This document shows positions 16,827 to 26,096 of a DNA stretch of 34,573 bases, piece by piece; within the stretch, counting starts at the first letter, position 1, and each line of letters starts with the position of its first letter. The DNA is taken from the NCBI RefSeq assembly GCF_018403665.1, contig NZ_BOVJ01000017.1, forward strand, positions 1 to 34,573, written 5' to 3'. Position numbers and translations under genes: made by a program. Origin of the DNA: Paenibacillus cisolokensis (lineage in GTDB: Bacteria; Bacillota; Bacilli; Paenibacillales; Paenibacillaceae). The notes beneath the pieces are model-generated. The model ran no database searches. It was not told where the DNA came from and saw nothing but the letters and a program-made list of their open reading frames with translations.

Positions 16827-17124
16827 GCGCTCCGCCATTATGAAAGCTGGGGCATCGTTCCGCCCCCTGAGCGGACGGCCAGCGGCTATCGGCTCTACAC
16901 CGAGGAGCATGCCGCGTATTTCGAATGCATCCGGGCCATGCAGCCCGGCTTCGGTATGGATATCGTGAAAAAACGATGACGATCGGGGAGGTTTCCAACG
17001 AAACCGGCGTTCCGGGCTCTGCCATCCTCAGAGATTCGCTCGCGTATCTGAACTACAGAATCCGGCAGCAAACGCGCGGCGTCTATTATTTGTACCGGTT
17101 GTGCAAGACCGTCGGGCTGCTATA
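16827..17124 (+). pseudogene. Remnant of a tandem-domain MerR-family regulator with internal deletions
   Basis: Three pieces of one protein lie in order. The first is ALRHYESWGIVPPPERTASG and YRLYTEEHAAYFECIRAMQP, the first MerR domain without its N-terminus. The second, TIGEVSNETGVPGSAI, is the start of a second MerR domain. The third, DSLAYLNYRIRQQTRGVYYL, is the C-terminal end. The segments between them, present in the Paenibacillus two-domain MerR proteins I recall, are missing, and one frame change occurs at an A6 run near 16971. A terminator follows. It is joined head-on to the UvrA-like remnant. Confidence 0.6.
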
Positions 17125-17134
17125 AACGGTCTTT
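17105..17134 (+). terminator. Terminator at the end of the MerR remnant
   Basis: AAGACCGT and ACGGTCTT form an eight-base stem followed by TTT and overlap the last codons of the remnant. Confidence 0.6.
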
Positions 17135-17229
17135 TTGCGTAAATTCCGGGGCGATTTCGATAAAGACTTTTGCGGGCATATCCACTAAAGTTGTTCCTGG
17201 AAACTATTGTATCCGGGAGGGATATGAAC

Positions 17230-18225
17230 ATGGGCAACGTGAGAATCGGATTTATCGGCGTCGGCGGCATGGCCGAGCATCATATCAAGAAGCTGCAGAA
17301 GATCGGGCATGCGGAACTGACCGCCGTTTACGATGCCAATCCGGCAAGAATGAACGAAATCGCCGAGCGTTACGGCGCGGCGCCGTTCGGCAGCGCGGAC
17401 GAGCTTCTCGATTCTGGCGCAATCGACGCGCTCTTCCTGTGCACGCCGCAGTTTACCCGCGGAGCAGTCGAGAAGAAAGCCGCAGCCAACGGCATTCATC
17501 TGTTCGCCGAGAAGCCGATCGGCCTCGATCTCGAGCAGGCGCGGACAAACAGCCGTCTCATCCTGGAATCGGGCATCATTCATGCCGTCGGGTACTGCCT
17601 GCGATATCTCGAAACGGTGCAAAAAGCGAAAGCCTACCTGGCGGACAAAACGCCGGACATGGTGCTCGCCTACCGGATCGGCAGCCTGCCGCCCGTAAGA
17701 TGGTTCCATCAGATGGAGCAATCCGGCGGGCAACTGGTCGACCAGTCCACCCATCAGGTCGATCTGGTCCGCTATGTGGCCGGTGAATTCCGCGACGTCC
17801 AGGCACGCTACGCGCAGCGTTCGATTCGGAATGAAGCGCCGGATGCGACGATTCCCGATGTGGGCGTCGTATCGTTCTCGCTGCAATCCGGCGCCATCGG
17901 CACGATCAACACCGGCTGCATGTCCCGCCGGTTCGGACGCGCCGAGGTCGAGGTGATCGGTCCGGACTTCTACGTATCCCTTGACGGAAACGGCACTTCG
18001 CTTACCATTGTCGACGACCAGCAAAATATAAGCGAGAAATGCGGCACCGATTTTTATTTCGAGCAAGACCGCGCGTTCGTCGAAGCCGTGCGGACCGGCC
18101 GCCAGGAGCTGGTGCGCTGCGGCTTCGACGATGCGCTCGCCACGCTTGAGGTGACGCTCGCCGCCAATGAATCGGCCCGGACCGGCAGGCAGGTCGCGAT
18201 CGGCGCCAGCAAAGCCGCGGTTTAA
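17230..18225 (+). CDS. Gfo/Idh/MocA-family NAD(P)-dependent dehydrogenase
   Basis: This oxidoreductase acts on a sugar or inositol-like polyol. Its 331 residues contain the Rossmann motif GFIGVGGMAEHH, the FAEKPIG catalytic-lysine motif near residue 98, and the DQSTHQVDLVRYVAG segment with the catalytic His/Asp. ATG 17230 (MGNVRIGF) is preferred over ATG 17224 because GGGAGG then has a nine-base spacing. The isomerase gene follows after 21 bases with its own ribosome binding site, so they form an operon. Family members are too diverse to name the substrate; pairing with an AP-endonuclease-fold isomerase is typical of inositol or rare-sugar catabolism. Confidence 0.9.
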   Translation: MGNVRIGFIGVGGMAEHHIKKLQKIGHAELTAVYDANPARMNEIAERYGAAPFGSADELLDSGAIDALFLCTPQFTRGAVEKKAAANGIHLFAEKPIGLDLEQARTNSRLILESGIIHAVGYCLRYLETVQKAKAYLADKTPDMVLAYRIGSLPPVRWFHQMEQSGGQLVDQSTHQVDLVRYVAGEFRDVQARYAQRSIRNEAPDATIPDVGVVSFSLQSGAIGTINTGCMSRRFGRAEVEVIGPDFYVSLDGNGTSLTIVDDQQNISEKCGTDFYFEQDRAFVEAVRTGRQELVRCGFDDALATLEVTLAANESARTGRQVAIGASKAAV

Positions 18226-18246
18226 GCGGCGGGAGGAGCGCCTGCT

Positions 18247-19080
18247 ATGCTGAAAAGCGTCAATCAGTGGTGCTTTCCCGAAGGAACGTCCCTTGACAGG
18301 CTGTTCGACGTTAGCCGCGAGGCAGGCTACGACGCCGTAGAGCTCAATGTCAACCCGCCCGGCTCCGCCGGACTGACGATGGAGACGACGCCGGCGGAGG
18401 CGGACGCGATCGCGCGGCAGGCGGCGGCACGCGGGCTGAAGCTTCGCAGCGTCTCCACATCGCTGCTGTGGAGACATCCGCTGTCGTCCGAAGATGCCGA
18501 TGTCCGGGCGCAAGGCCGCCGCATCGTCGTCAAGCAGCTCGAGCTGGCCGAGCGGCTCGGGGCCGACACCGTGCTCGTGGTGCCCGGCGCCGTCACGCCG
18601 ACGGCTCCTTATGACGAATGCTACGACCGCAGCCTGGAGGAGCTGAAGAAGCTCGTGCCCGAAGCGGAGAAACGCGGCGTCAGGATCGGCATCGAGAACG
18701 TGTGGAACAAGTTTCTGCTTTCCCCGCTGGAGATGCGGAGTTTCGTCGACGAGCTTGCTTCGCCGTATGCCGGCGTCTATTTCGATGTCGGCAACATTCT
18801 GGCGTACGGCTTCCCGCAGCAATGGATCCGTATTCTCGGCCGCCGCATCTTTAAAATTCACGTTAAAGATTTCAAAACCGCCGTCGGCAACGGCGGCGGC
18901 TTCGTCCCGCTGCTGGCCGGCGACGTCAACTGGCCGGAAGTCGTGGCCGCGCTTCGGGATATCGGGTACGACGATACACTCACCGCCGAGATCGGCGTCT
19001 ACGGCGCCGATCCGCTGCAGGCCGTATACGACACGGCGCGCCAGCTCGACGTCATCATTCGCGGCGTCCGGACGGTATAA
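18247..19080 (+). CDS. Sugar phosphate isomerase/epimerase (xylose isomerase-like TIM barrel)
   Basis: The 277-residue protein of the AP-endonuclease-2 TIM-barrel fold shows the usual metal-ligand strands: VRIGIENVWN (Glu), VYFDVGNILAYG (Asp), FKIHVKDF (His, Asp) and LTAEIGVYG (Glu). Overall layout resembles UlaE/SgaU-type L-ribulose/L-xylulose-5-phosphate 3-epimerases and hydroxypyruvate isomerases. ATG 18247 follows GGGAGGAGCGCCTGCT. It is the second gene of the operon with the dehydrogenase, and a hairpin terminator follows. Substrate is unassigned. Confidence 0.9.
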   Translation: MLKSVNQWCFPEGTSLDRLFDVSREAGYDAVELNVNPPGSAGLTMETTPAEADAIARQAAARGLKLRSVSTSLLWRHPLSSEDADVRAQGRRIVVKQLELAERLGADTVLVVPGAVTPTAPYDECYDRSLEELKKLVPEAEKRGVRIGIENVWNKFLLSPLEMRSFVDELASPYAGVYFDVGNILAYGFPQQWIRILGRRIFKIHVKDFKTAVGNGGGFVPLLAGDVNWPEVVAALRDIGYDDTLTAEIGVYGADPLQAVYDTARQLDVIIRGVRTV

Positions 19081-19093
19081 CGAAGCATGAAAA

Positions 19094-19121
19094 GAGACTG
19101 CCGGAATCGCCCGGCAGTCTC
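19094..19121 (+). terminator. Hairpin terminator after the dehydrogenase/isomerase operon
   Basis: A perfect 11-bp stem, GAGACTGCCGG with CCGGCAGTCTC, has a six-base loop and lies 13 bases after the stop codon. The T-tract is weak. Confidence 0.65.
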
Positions 19122-19160
19122 GCGCTTTACCGTCCGGATGCTATGCGCTAGCGTTACGCC

Positions 19161-19199
19161 GCTCCGCCCGGCCGGCTGCTTCAGATGATCGGGCGGAGC
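19161..19199. terminator. GC-rich hairpin between convergent genes
   Basis: GCTCCGCCCG (19161-19170) pairs perfectly with CGGGCGGAGC (19190-19199). There is no T-tract. It lies 45 bases beyond the stop of the GyrI-like gene. Confidence 0.45.
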
Positions 19200-19243
19200 G
19201 CGTCATACGCCGCAATTTTCCGACCCGATTCTTTAGTTATAGA

Positions 19244-19723
19244 CTACTCGATGGGCAGCGAATATTTGGCAAAGCCTTCGCCATCCAGATGATAGCGCTC
19301 GCAGATTACATAATCGCGCGGCGTACGGTCGAAAGCGATCCGGTTCTCTCTGATGTAGTCTTCAACCGCCTTGGAAGCCGCATCGTAATTTCCGCGTCCG
19401 TTGGCCGCGACGACGCATTTTTGCGGCGGGACGGTCAGCCGGACGAACCACGGCGGTATTCCGTCGAACGTGCTGACCTCAAGGCACAAAATATAAACGT
19501 GCGTATCCGGATTGTTCTGCGATTCGGCATTCGGCCACATGCCGTACAGCACCCTTGGATTGACGACCTGCGGCAAGTAACCGCTGACGGCCAGCATCCC
19601 TTCTTTCGCGTTCTCGTACTTGCTCTTCATCGCTTTCAGGCCGACGCACGGAATGCCGATCAGCTTCAGTTCGTCATGCTCGACGATAACCGGCGTCATC
19701 TCGGGCAAAACAGCCGTTGTCAT
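19244..19723 (-). CDS. GyrI-like / AraC effector-binding domain protein
   Basis: This stand-alone small-molecule-binding domain has 159 residues: VIVEHDELKLIGIPCVGLKA at the N-terminus, YGMWPNAESQNNPDTHVYIL in the middle, WFVRLTVPPQKCVVAANGRG, and a final FDRTPRDYVICERYHLDGEG strand pair. That is the order seen in GyrI-like/effector-binding proteins. Such proteins bind drugs or metabolites and may protect gyrase or act as sensors; the role here is unknown. ATG 19723 (MTTAVLPEMTPV) follows GGGAGGGATTACG. It lies downstream of the peptide transporter operon on the same strand, separated by about 150 bases. Confidence 0.8.
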   Translation of the reverse strand: MTTAVLPEMTPVIVEHDELKLIGIPCVGLKAMKSKYENAKEGMLAVSGYLPQVVNPRVLYGMWPNAESQNNPDTHVYILCLEVSTFDGIPPWFVRLTVPPQKCVVAANGRGNYDAASKAVEDYIRENRIAFDRTPRDYVICERYHLDGEGFAKYSLPIE

Positions 19724-19871
19724 CGTAATCCCTCCCAATCGCATGTCGCTGCAACTTTTTTTATCACGCCGGCGGGTCATTCAGCCGGGACCGCTGCACG
19801 GCGAATTTCCCGCAGCATAATATACCGCATATTTCCTTTCGTGGAAAGGAGATTGCCGCATCCTACGCCCT

Positions 19872-20864
19872 TTATACGCCGACGGATGAGCCGACAAGCG
19901 GATAATGGCACGCCACCTGCCGGTTCGGGGCGATTTCCTCAAGCGGCGGAATCTCCGCTTTGCATTTCTCCCGGGCAAACGGGCAGCGCGGATGGAAGCG
20001 GCAGCCCGACGGCGGATTGGCCGGCGACGGAACGTCTCCTTGCAGTACGATTCTCTCCTTCTTCGCACGCGGATGCGGCTTCGGGATCGCCGACAGCAGC
20101 GCTGCGGTATAAGGATGGAGCGGATGGGCGAACAGCTCCTCCGTCTGCGACACTTCAACCAATTTGCCCAAATACATGACGCCAACCCGGTCAGAAATAT
20201 GGCGGACGACGTTCAGCCCGTGCGCAATGAACAGATAAGTCAGACCCAGTTCCTTCTGCAGCTTCATCAGCAAATTGAGCACCTGCGACTGAACGGACAC
20301 GTCCAGCGCCGATACCGCTTCGTCCGCCACGATGAACTGCGGATTCAGCGCGATCGCCCGGGCGATGCCGATCCGCTGACGCTGTCCGCCGGAAAATTCG
20401 TGTGGGTACCGGTTTCGTCTGGAGGCGTCGAGGCCGACAAGTTCCATCAGCTCCACGACTCTCGCATCGATTTGGCTCCGGGACGCTTTCATATGAACGC
20501 GCAGCGGCTCGCCGATAATGTCGCGTACCAAAAACCGCGGGTTCAGGGAACCGAACGGATCCTGGAAAATAATTTGCATTTCCTGACGGAGCTCCCTCAG
20601 CTCTCTCGCTTTCATGGTGCGGACGCTGCGGCCGTCGAACAGAATGTCGCCATCCGTCGCGTTTTGCAGGCGGAGAATGACTCTGCCGAGCGTCGATTTG
20701 CCGCAGCCCGATTCGCCGACCAGACCGAACGTTTCCCCTTTGCGGATCGTCAGCGAAACGTCGTCGACGGCTTTCACATGGCCGACTACCCGGTTCAGAA
20801 TCCCTTTATGAATAGGGAAATATTTCTTCACGCCCTTCATTTCGATCAACGTTCCGGCGCTCAT
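19872..20864 (-). CDS. Oligopeptide/dipeptide ABC transporter ATP-binding protein (DppF/OppF type)
   Basis: The last gene of the peptide importer operon encodes 330 residues: Walker [14 protein letters not shown]-loop [13 protein letters not shown], signature [15 protein letters not shown], and the Opp/Dpp-specific C-terminus [18 protein letters not shown] with cysteines that may bind an Fe-S cluster. Two motif positions are unusual: Walker B reads [12 protein letters not shown] instead of the common DEP, and the H-loop reads [11 protein letters not shown] instead of AHDL. The key Glu and His remain. It overlaps the preceding ATPase gene by four bases. Confidence 0.92.
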   Translation of the reverse strand: MSAGTLIEMKGVKKYFPIHKGILNRVVGHVKAVDDVSLTIRKGETFGLVGESGCGKSTLGRVILRLQNATDGDILFDGRSVRTMKARELRELRQEMQIIFQDPFGSLNPRFLVRDIIGEPLRVHMKASRSQIDARVVELMELVGLDASRRNRYPHEFSGGQRQRIGIARAIALNPQFIVADEAVSALDVSVQSQVLNLLMKLQKELGLTYLFIAHGLNVVRHISDRVGVMYLGKLVEVSQTEELFAHPLHPYTAALLSAIPKPHPRAKKERIVLQGDVPSPANPPSGCRFHPRCPFAREKCKAEIPPLEEIAPNRQVACHYPLVGSSVGV

Positions 20865-21906
20865 GTCCTATCCCCCTCCGTTTCCCCTGTTTGAACCGGC
20901 GCAAGCTGTTCGCTCCAGACCGCAAGCGCGCCGTCGTTCTCGTACATCCAGCAGGACACGCGATGATCTCCGCCGATCGGGAACGAACCCGGTTCCTCGC
21001 GGGCGCATCTGTCCTTGGCATGCGGGCAGCGCGGATGGAACCGGCAGCCGGAAGGAAGTCGGCTGAGCGGGGGGATCGTCCCCCGGATCGTATACAGCTC
21101 CGTGCCGCGTTCCCCTTCGAAGCCGGGGATCGATTGCAGCAATCCTTGGGTGTAAGGATGGCTCGGACGGTCGAATATATCGGCCGCATCCCCTTCCTCG
21201 ACGATCGCGCCCGCATACATGACGGCGATGCGGTCGGCCATTTCGGCGGCAACGCCCATATCGTGCGTAATCAGCAAAATCGTCATGCCAAGCTCCTGCT
21301 GCAGCCGCTTCAGCAATTCGAGAATTTGCGCCTGCACCGTGACGTCCAGGGCCGTCGTCGGCTCGTCGGCGATCAGCAGATCGGGCTTGCAGGCAAGCGC
21401 GATCGCGATGACGACGCGCTGACACATCCCTCCGGACAGCTCGTGAGGATACTGCTTGGCCCGCATGGCGGGATCGGGGATGCCGACGAGACGCAGCAGT
21501 TCCACCGCTTCCTTCATCGCGGCCGACCTGCTCATCTTCTGGTGCAGCATCAAGGTTTCGGCGATCTGGTCGCCCACTGTAAATACCGGATTCAGCGAAG
21601 ACATCGGCTCCTGAAAGATCATCGCAATCTGGTTGCCGCGGATACGCGTCATCTCTTCTTGCGATTTGAAAGCAAGATCCTCCCCGCGAAACACGACATT
21701 CCCCTCCAGGATTGCCCCGCCGGCAAAGTCGAGCAACCGCATGATCGCCAGCGAGGTGACGCTCTTGCCGCTGCCGGATTCGCCGACGAGGCAGACGGTT
21801 TGCCCTTTTCGAGGCGCAGGGAAACCCGGTCGGTCGCCTTCACAATCCCCTTGTCCGTCAAGAAGCCTGCCGTCAACCCGTTGACTTCGAGTATTTGTTC
21901 CGCCAT
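20861..21906 (-). CDS. Oligopeptide/dipeptide ABC transporter ATP-binding protein (DppD/OppD type), one frameshift
   Basis: The first ATPase of the pair begins at ATG 21906 ([15 protein letters not shown]) behind AGGAGGCTCCGGCA. One G is missing at the G3 run (21803-21805), which splits VSLRLEKG from [14 protein letters not shown] (Walker A). With it restored the protein has 348 residues, with Q-loop [14 protein letters not shown], signature [15 protein letters not shown], Walker [16 protein letters not shown]-loop [16 protein letters not shown], and the Cys-containing end [16 protein letters not shown]. The signature has Cys where Arg is usual (GGMRQR). Its start overlaps the permease gene by 34 bases. 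Confidence 0.9.
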
Positions 21907-22862
21907 TGCCGGAGCCTCCTTGCCGAAAATGTTTTCTTCTCCCGCGGATTAAGCGCATCCTGGATACCGTCGCCGATAAAATTGACGGCAAGCACGATGA
22001 TCAGAATGCACAGTCCCGGATACAGCGCCTGCAGCGGATCGACGAGCATAAACTCCTGCGCGTTGCTCAGCATCAGCCCCCAGCTCGTTTCCGGCGCCTG
22101 GATGCCGAGACCGAGATAAGAGAGCGCGGATTCGCTCAGAATGGCCGAACCGACCATCAGCGTCGCGTTCACGATAATCGGATGGCTGGAATTGCGCAGC
22201 AGATGCCGGAACATAATGCCCCAGCTGGACACGCCGGTCGCTCTCGCCGCTTCCACGTATTGCATTTCGCGAAGCTGCAGGAAAGTGCCGCGCACGAGAC
22301 GGGCGACGCCCATCCAGCCGGTAAACGAAAGCACCAGCACCATATAAATGAAATCGGAGCCGAATATCGACAGCACGAGAATGTTCAGGAACAGGCTTGG
22401 CAGTGAATTCATGACGTCGACAAGCCGCATCAGGATCGTGTCGATCCATCCGCCGAAATAACCGGCGACCGCGCCGACGAGCGAGCCGATCAACACCGCG
22501 GCCGCCGCGACCGAAAAGCCGACCGTCAACGAAATTTGACTGCTGTACACGAGGCGGGAGAAGATATCCCTTCCGAGCTCATCCGTCCCTAGCGGATATC
22601 CTTTGGTGCCGGGCGGCAAATTGGTGTTCATGAAATCGATTTTGTCCGGTTCGTACGGCGCGATGACCGGCGCCAGAATGGCGACGATGGCGAAAAAGAG
22701 CAGGACGGCAAGCCCGCCCATCGCATACGGATTGCGCACGAACCTTTTGCCGGCGGTCTTCCACGGACCTTGCGGCTTATCCATGGCTGGCGGAGGAACA
22801 GGGCTCCCCATGCCGGGAACGTCCGCCAAAGTCGGCTCTTGTCTCGGAACGACACCGCTCAT
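21873..22862 (-). CDS. Oligopeptide/dipeptide ABC transporter permease (DppC/OppC type)
   Basis: The protein has 329 residues. A cytoplasmic Pro-rich N-terminus is followed by the OppC_N segment (RNPYAMGGLAVLLFFAIVAI), the periplasmic loop APYEPDKIDFMNTNLPPGTK with YPLGTDELGRDIFSRLVYSS, four to five more helices, and the EAA-type loop VEAARATGVSSWGIMFRHLL that contacts the ATPase. ATG 22862 overlaps the upstream permease stop by four bases (ATGA). It is intact. Confidence 0.93.
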   Translation of the reverse strand: MSGVVPRQEPTLADVPGMGSPVPPPAMDKPQGPWKTAGKRFVRNPYAMGGLAVLLFFAIVAILAPVIAPYEPDKIDFMNTNLPPGTKGYPLGTDELGRDIFSRLVYSSQISLTVGFSVAAAAVLIGSLVGAVAGYFGGWIDTILMRLVDVMNSLPSLFLNILVLSIFGSDFIYMVLVLSFTGWMGVARLVRGTFLQLREMQYVEAARATGVSSWGIMFRHLLRNSSHPIIVNATLMVGSAILSESALSYLGLGIQAPETSWGLMLSNAQEFMLVDPLQALYPGLCILIIVLAVNFIGDGIQDALNPREKKTFSARRLRQWRNKYSKSTG

Positions 22863-23830
22863 GCCGTATCGCCCCCTTTACGCCCCAGCTTTACGCGCGG
22901 ATCGGCAACGGCATATAAAATATCGGCCAGCAAATTACCGATGACGACCATAACGGAAGTCACCATCACGATAGCCATCAGCACATTGTACTCCCTGGCA
23001 ATCGCCATATCGACAAACAGCCGTCCCATACCCGGCCAATTGAATACGTTCTCCGTCAAGGCCGCGCCGGATACGAGCATCGGCAGATCGAGTCCGATAA
23101 TCGTAATGATCGGGATCAGGGCGTTGCGAAGCGCATGCCGGAAGATGACCCGATTCTCCCGCACGCCTTTGGCCCGGGCCGTTCGGATGTAATCCTGCTG
23201 CAACACCTCCAGCATGCTGGAACGCGAATACTTTACATAGTAGGCGAGGAAGGCGAGCGACAATACGCATACCGGCAGCACCAGATGCATGAGCAAATCG
23301 CCGATGTCCCCTTTTTTGCCCATCGTCCACATGTCCGAAAGCGGGAACCAGTTCAGCTTTAAAGAAAAATATTGCTGCAGAATGATGCCGAACCAGAAAG
23401 TCGGCATAGCGAACCCGAGATAGGATATGAACGATGCGGTCTGATCGGAGAGCCCGTATTCCCTCGTGCTGTTGTAGATGCCCCAGGGAATGGCGATCAC
23501 CATCGCCACAAGCCATGCGGCCCCCATCAGCACGAACGTATTGCCGATCGTCGGCCATAACAATTCGCCCACCGGCACGCTGTTTTTGAACGTCTTCCCC
23601 AAATCGCCCTGAAGCAGCTTGCCGATCCAGCGGACATACTGAATATGCGCCGGCTGGTCAAGGCCGAGATTGCGCTTCTGCACCTCGAACGCTTCGGGCG
23701 ACAAGCCCGGAGCGACCAGCACTTCCGTCGGTCCGCCCGGAGCCAGATGAATGATCGCGAACGTCACAACCGTAACGAGAAACAACACCACGATGGACTG
23801 TATGATTCGGCGGATGAAATATTCAGTCAA
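22859..23830 (-). CDS. Oligopeptide/dipeptide ABC transporter permease (DppB/OppB type)
   Basis: This integral membrane permease has about 323 residues, beginning LTEYFIRRIIQSIVVLFLVT, the standard DppB start, followed by LAPGGPTEVL and GLDQPAHIQYVRWI. The EAA loop is DYIRTARAKGVRENRVIFRH and the C-terminus ends ADILYAVADPRVKLG. TTG 23830 is preferred because GGGAGGG lies seven bases upstream; the ATG 18 bases further out has no ribosome binding site. It is followed by its partner permease with a four-base overlap. Confidence 0.92.
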   Translation of the reverse strand: MTEYFIRRIIQSIVVLFLVTVVTFAIIHLAPGGPTEVLVAPGLSPEAFEVQKRNLGLDQPAHIQYVRWIGKLLQGDLGKTFKNSVPVGELLWPTIGNTFVLMGAAWLVAMVIAIPWGIYNSTREYGLSDQTASFISYLGFAMPTFWFGIILQQYFSLKLNWFPLSDMWTMGKKGDIGDLLMHLVLPVCVLSLAFLAYYVKYSRSSMLEVLQQDYIRTARAKGVRENRVIFRHALRNALIPIITIIGLDLPMLVSGAALTENVFNWPGMGRLFVDMAIAREYNVLMAIVMVTSVMVVIGNLLADILYAVADPRVKLGRKGGDTA

Positions 23831-23904
23831 AGTCGTCCCTCCCGTCATGATTGACCGACCGTACCTGAAAAGGGAAGAGAAGCGCGCCTCCCTTCCCTTT
23901 GCGG

Positions 23905-25686
23905 TTAACGATTAAGCAATCGAACGTTACGACTTGACCCACCATTGATGACATGGTAGAAATAACCTTTCGGCAGCGTCGGTACCGGCGCGTCTTCTTC
24001 CGCGTACGCGACGCGCGGACCGATACCGGTAGCGTTGCCGTAACGGTACAGGAAAATATAGGGGAGATCGGTAGAAATCTCTTTGCCGATTTCCGCGTAT
24101 ACTTTTTTGCGTTCTTCCTGATCGATGGTGGAATAGCCGTCCACCCACAGCTGGTCAAGCTTCTCGTTCTTGTACCAACCCATGTTCTGACCCGCAGGCG
24201 GGAAGAACTTCGAGGAGAAGATGCTGTCCGCGTTCGGATCCGGATCTTCCAGCGACCAGCCGAGCAGAATCGTCTGATATTTGCCTACATTCAGATGCTG
24301 CGGCACCCAGATCGAGAAGTCGATCGCCTTCGGAATCACTTCGATACCCACTTCTTTCAGATTGCTCTGAATGACCTGCGCGATGGCTTCACGGCGGCTG
24401 TTGCCGGCATTGTACTCAAGCTCGAACGAGAATTTTTTCCCGTCCTTCTCCAAAATTCCGGTTTTCTCGTTCAGCACCCACCCGTCTTCAGCCAGCAGTT
24501 GTTTCGCTTTCTCCGGATTGTATTCATAGTTGACGGCATTGTCGCCCGGATCGGCCCAGCTGCCCGGCAGGAATGGCGAATTCATAAGAACGCCCGTTCC
24601 TTTCAGGACGTTGTCGACCATCCCTTGACGGTTTAACGCATAGGCTATGGCCTGCCTTGTTTTCTGGGTCGCGAACGGCACGAATTTGTCCGGGAAGTTG
24701 TCTTCTTTGAAGTTGAATCCGATAAATTCATAGGATGGACCCGGTTCCTGAATCAGCGTGATGGAAGAATTTTTCTTTACCGCTTCGACTTGAACGACCG
24801 GTATGGCAGAGGTATGATCGGTGTCGCCTTTCAATAGAGCCTGGACTTCCGTATTCTGATCCGCGTAGATTTTGTAGACGATTTTGTCGATGTGAGGTTT
24901 CGTGGCGCCCCAGTAGTTCGGGTCTTTCTCAAAGGTGAGATGCTGCGTTTTTTGCCATTCGGTCCATTTCCAGGGACCGTTCGTCACCGTTTTTGCCGGA
25001 TCTTTGCCGTATTCGTGATCGAGCAGCTTTTTGACCGGCACGTCTTTCAGAATATGAGCGGGAGCGAGCTCGATAACAAGCGAGTACTGGAATGGTGCGA
25101 ATACTTCGGATAGTGTGATCTTGACCGTGTGGTCGTCGACTTTCTCCGTCTTGGCCACTTTTTCCATCGTGCTGCGGGCCGGCGATCCGGTATCCTCATT
25201 TTTGATCGTCTCGATCGTATAGATCAGGTCGTCAGCCGTCACCGGCGTTCCGTCAGTCCATTTCGCTTCGGGCTTCAGCTTGACCGTATACGTCTTGCTG
25301 TCTTCCGAAATTTCCGGCAGTTCGGCGGCAAGCGACCACGGCTCGACGACAATCTGGCCGTCAGGGGCCAAGTCATACACTTTGGCTAGCAGAAAATGGG
25401 CTGCATCGCTGGAGGCTGTGTCGTTGATGAAGATCGGGTTGATCGTCACGATATCGGTGAAGCTGCTGAAGGTCAACGTTCCGCCGTCCACCGGACCGTC
25501 TTCGGCAGCCGGGGGATTGTCCGTTTCTTTGGAATCGTCGGGCGTATTGGTATCGGTTTGCTCATTCGACGGCGGAGGGTTTTCCGTCGTCGTACTGCCG
25601 CCTTTATCCGACGAACAAGCCGCCAATAAAGCGCCAACAAGCATCACATACAGCACAAGCGACAGCCATTTCCTGATACTAACCAC
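23905..25686 (-). CDS. Peptide-binding ABC transporter lipoprotein (SBP_bac_5 / OppA family)
   Basis: This extracellular peptide-binding lipoprotein opens the transporter operon. GTG 25686 follows GGGGAGGAAATTGAT. Signal peptide MVSIRKWLSLVLYVMLVGAL ends at lipobox LLAACSS, then comes an acidic Thr/Pro/Asn linker. The SBP_bac_5 core is clear: VEPWSLAAELPEISEDSKTY, KWTDGTPVTADDLIYTIE, TNGPWKWTEWQ, ALLKGDTD and GWSLEDPDPNADSIF. As printed it has 593 residues and ends in an untypical SSRNVRLLNR. One missing base near 23950 would give the common ending HQWWVKS with stop at 23927 and 586 residues, so a 3' frameshift is likely. Confidence 0.9.
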   Translation of the reverse strand: MVSIRKWLSLVLYVMLVGALLAACSSDKGGSTTTENPPPSNEQTDTNTPDDSKETDNPPAAEDGPVDGGTLTFSSFTDIVTINPIFINDTASSDAAHFLLAKVYDLAPDGQIVVEPWSLAAELPEISEDSKTYTVKLKPEAKWTDGTPVTADDLIYTIETIKNEDTGSPARSTMEKVAKTEKVDDHTVKITLSEVFAPFQYSLVIELAPAHILKDVPVKKLLDHEYGKDPAKTVTNGPWKWTEWQKTQHLTFEKDPNYWGATKPHIDKIVYKIYADQNTEVQALLKGDTDHTSAIPVVQVEAVKKNSSITLIQEPGPSYEFIGFNFKEDNFPDKFVPFATQKTRQAIAYALNRQGMVDNVLKGTGVLMNSPFLPGSWADPGDNAVNYEYNPEKAKQLLAEDGWVLNEKTGILEKDGKKFSFELEYNAGNSRREAIAQVIQSNLKEVGIEVIPKAIDFSIWVPQHLNVGKYQTILLGWSLEDPDPNADSIFSSKFFPPAGQNMGWYKNEKLDQLWVDGYSTIDQEERKKVYAEIGKEISTDLPYIFLYRYGNATGIGPRVAYAEEDAPVPTLPKGYFYHVINGGSSRNVRLLNR

Positions 25687-26096
25687 ATCAATTTCCTCCC
25701 CACAATAAGATTTGGTAAATATTTATAGTCTGATTATACCAGCTTTTAAGGATTTGAAAATACAAATTATTGGTAATTTTCAGAAAAGTTAAAATGCGTT
25801 TCACATCACTCGGGTATTCAGCATCAGCATCTTACCGCAGCACGCCTATACCTGCGGTTTCGAGCCGCGCTTTCGGGTAGGCCTATAGACCTCGACCAGA
25901 ACCCCGGACCTATTTCGTGTTTGTGTCGTTGCCGTTTTCGCGCATCAGCGTAAAGATTATATTCGAATTTTTGTATGTTATCTAACATCTATAGTAATTT
26001 ATAAGAACATATAACGAAATATTATAGGAAATTAGTCCTATTTACAACCCCCATCCCTATTATACGTTATTTTATATTACATATACAGAAAGGGGA
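25687..26096. other. Divergent intergenic region between peptide-binding protein and amidase
   Basis: This 410-base gap carries no gene. A TATAAT box (minus strand, near 25736-25741) lies about 50 bases before the binding-protein start, with only a poor -35. The amidase side (25960-26090) is very AT-rich and suits a promoter, but I could not fix convincing -35/-10 boxes. Confidence 0.5.

Noticed and set aside
17185..18861. 558-codon minus-strand frame over the dehydrogenase and isomerase genes
   Set aside because: Both plus-strand genes have complete family motifs and good ribosome binding sites; the long antisense frame is a by-product of high GC.
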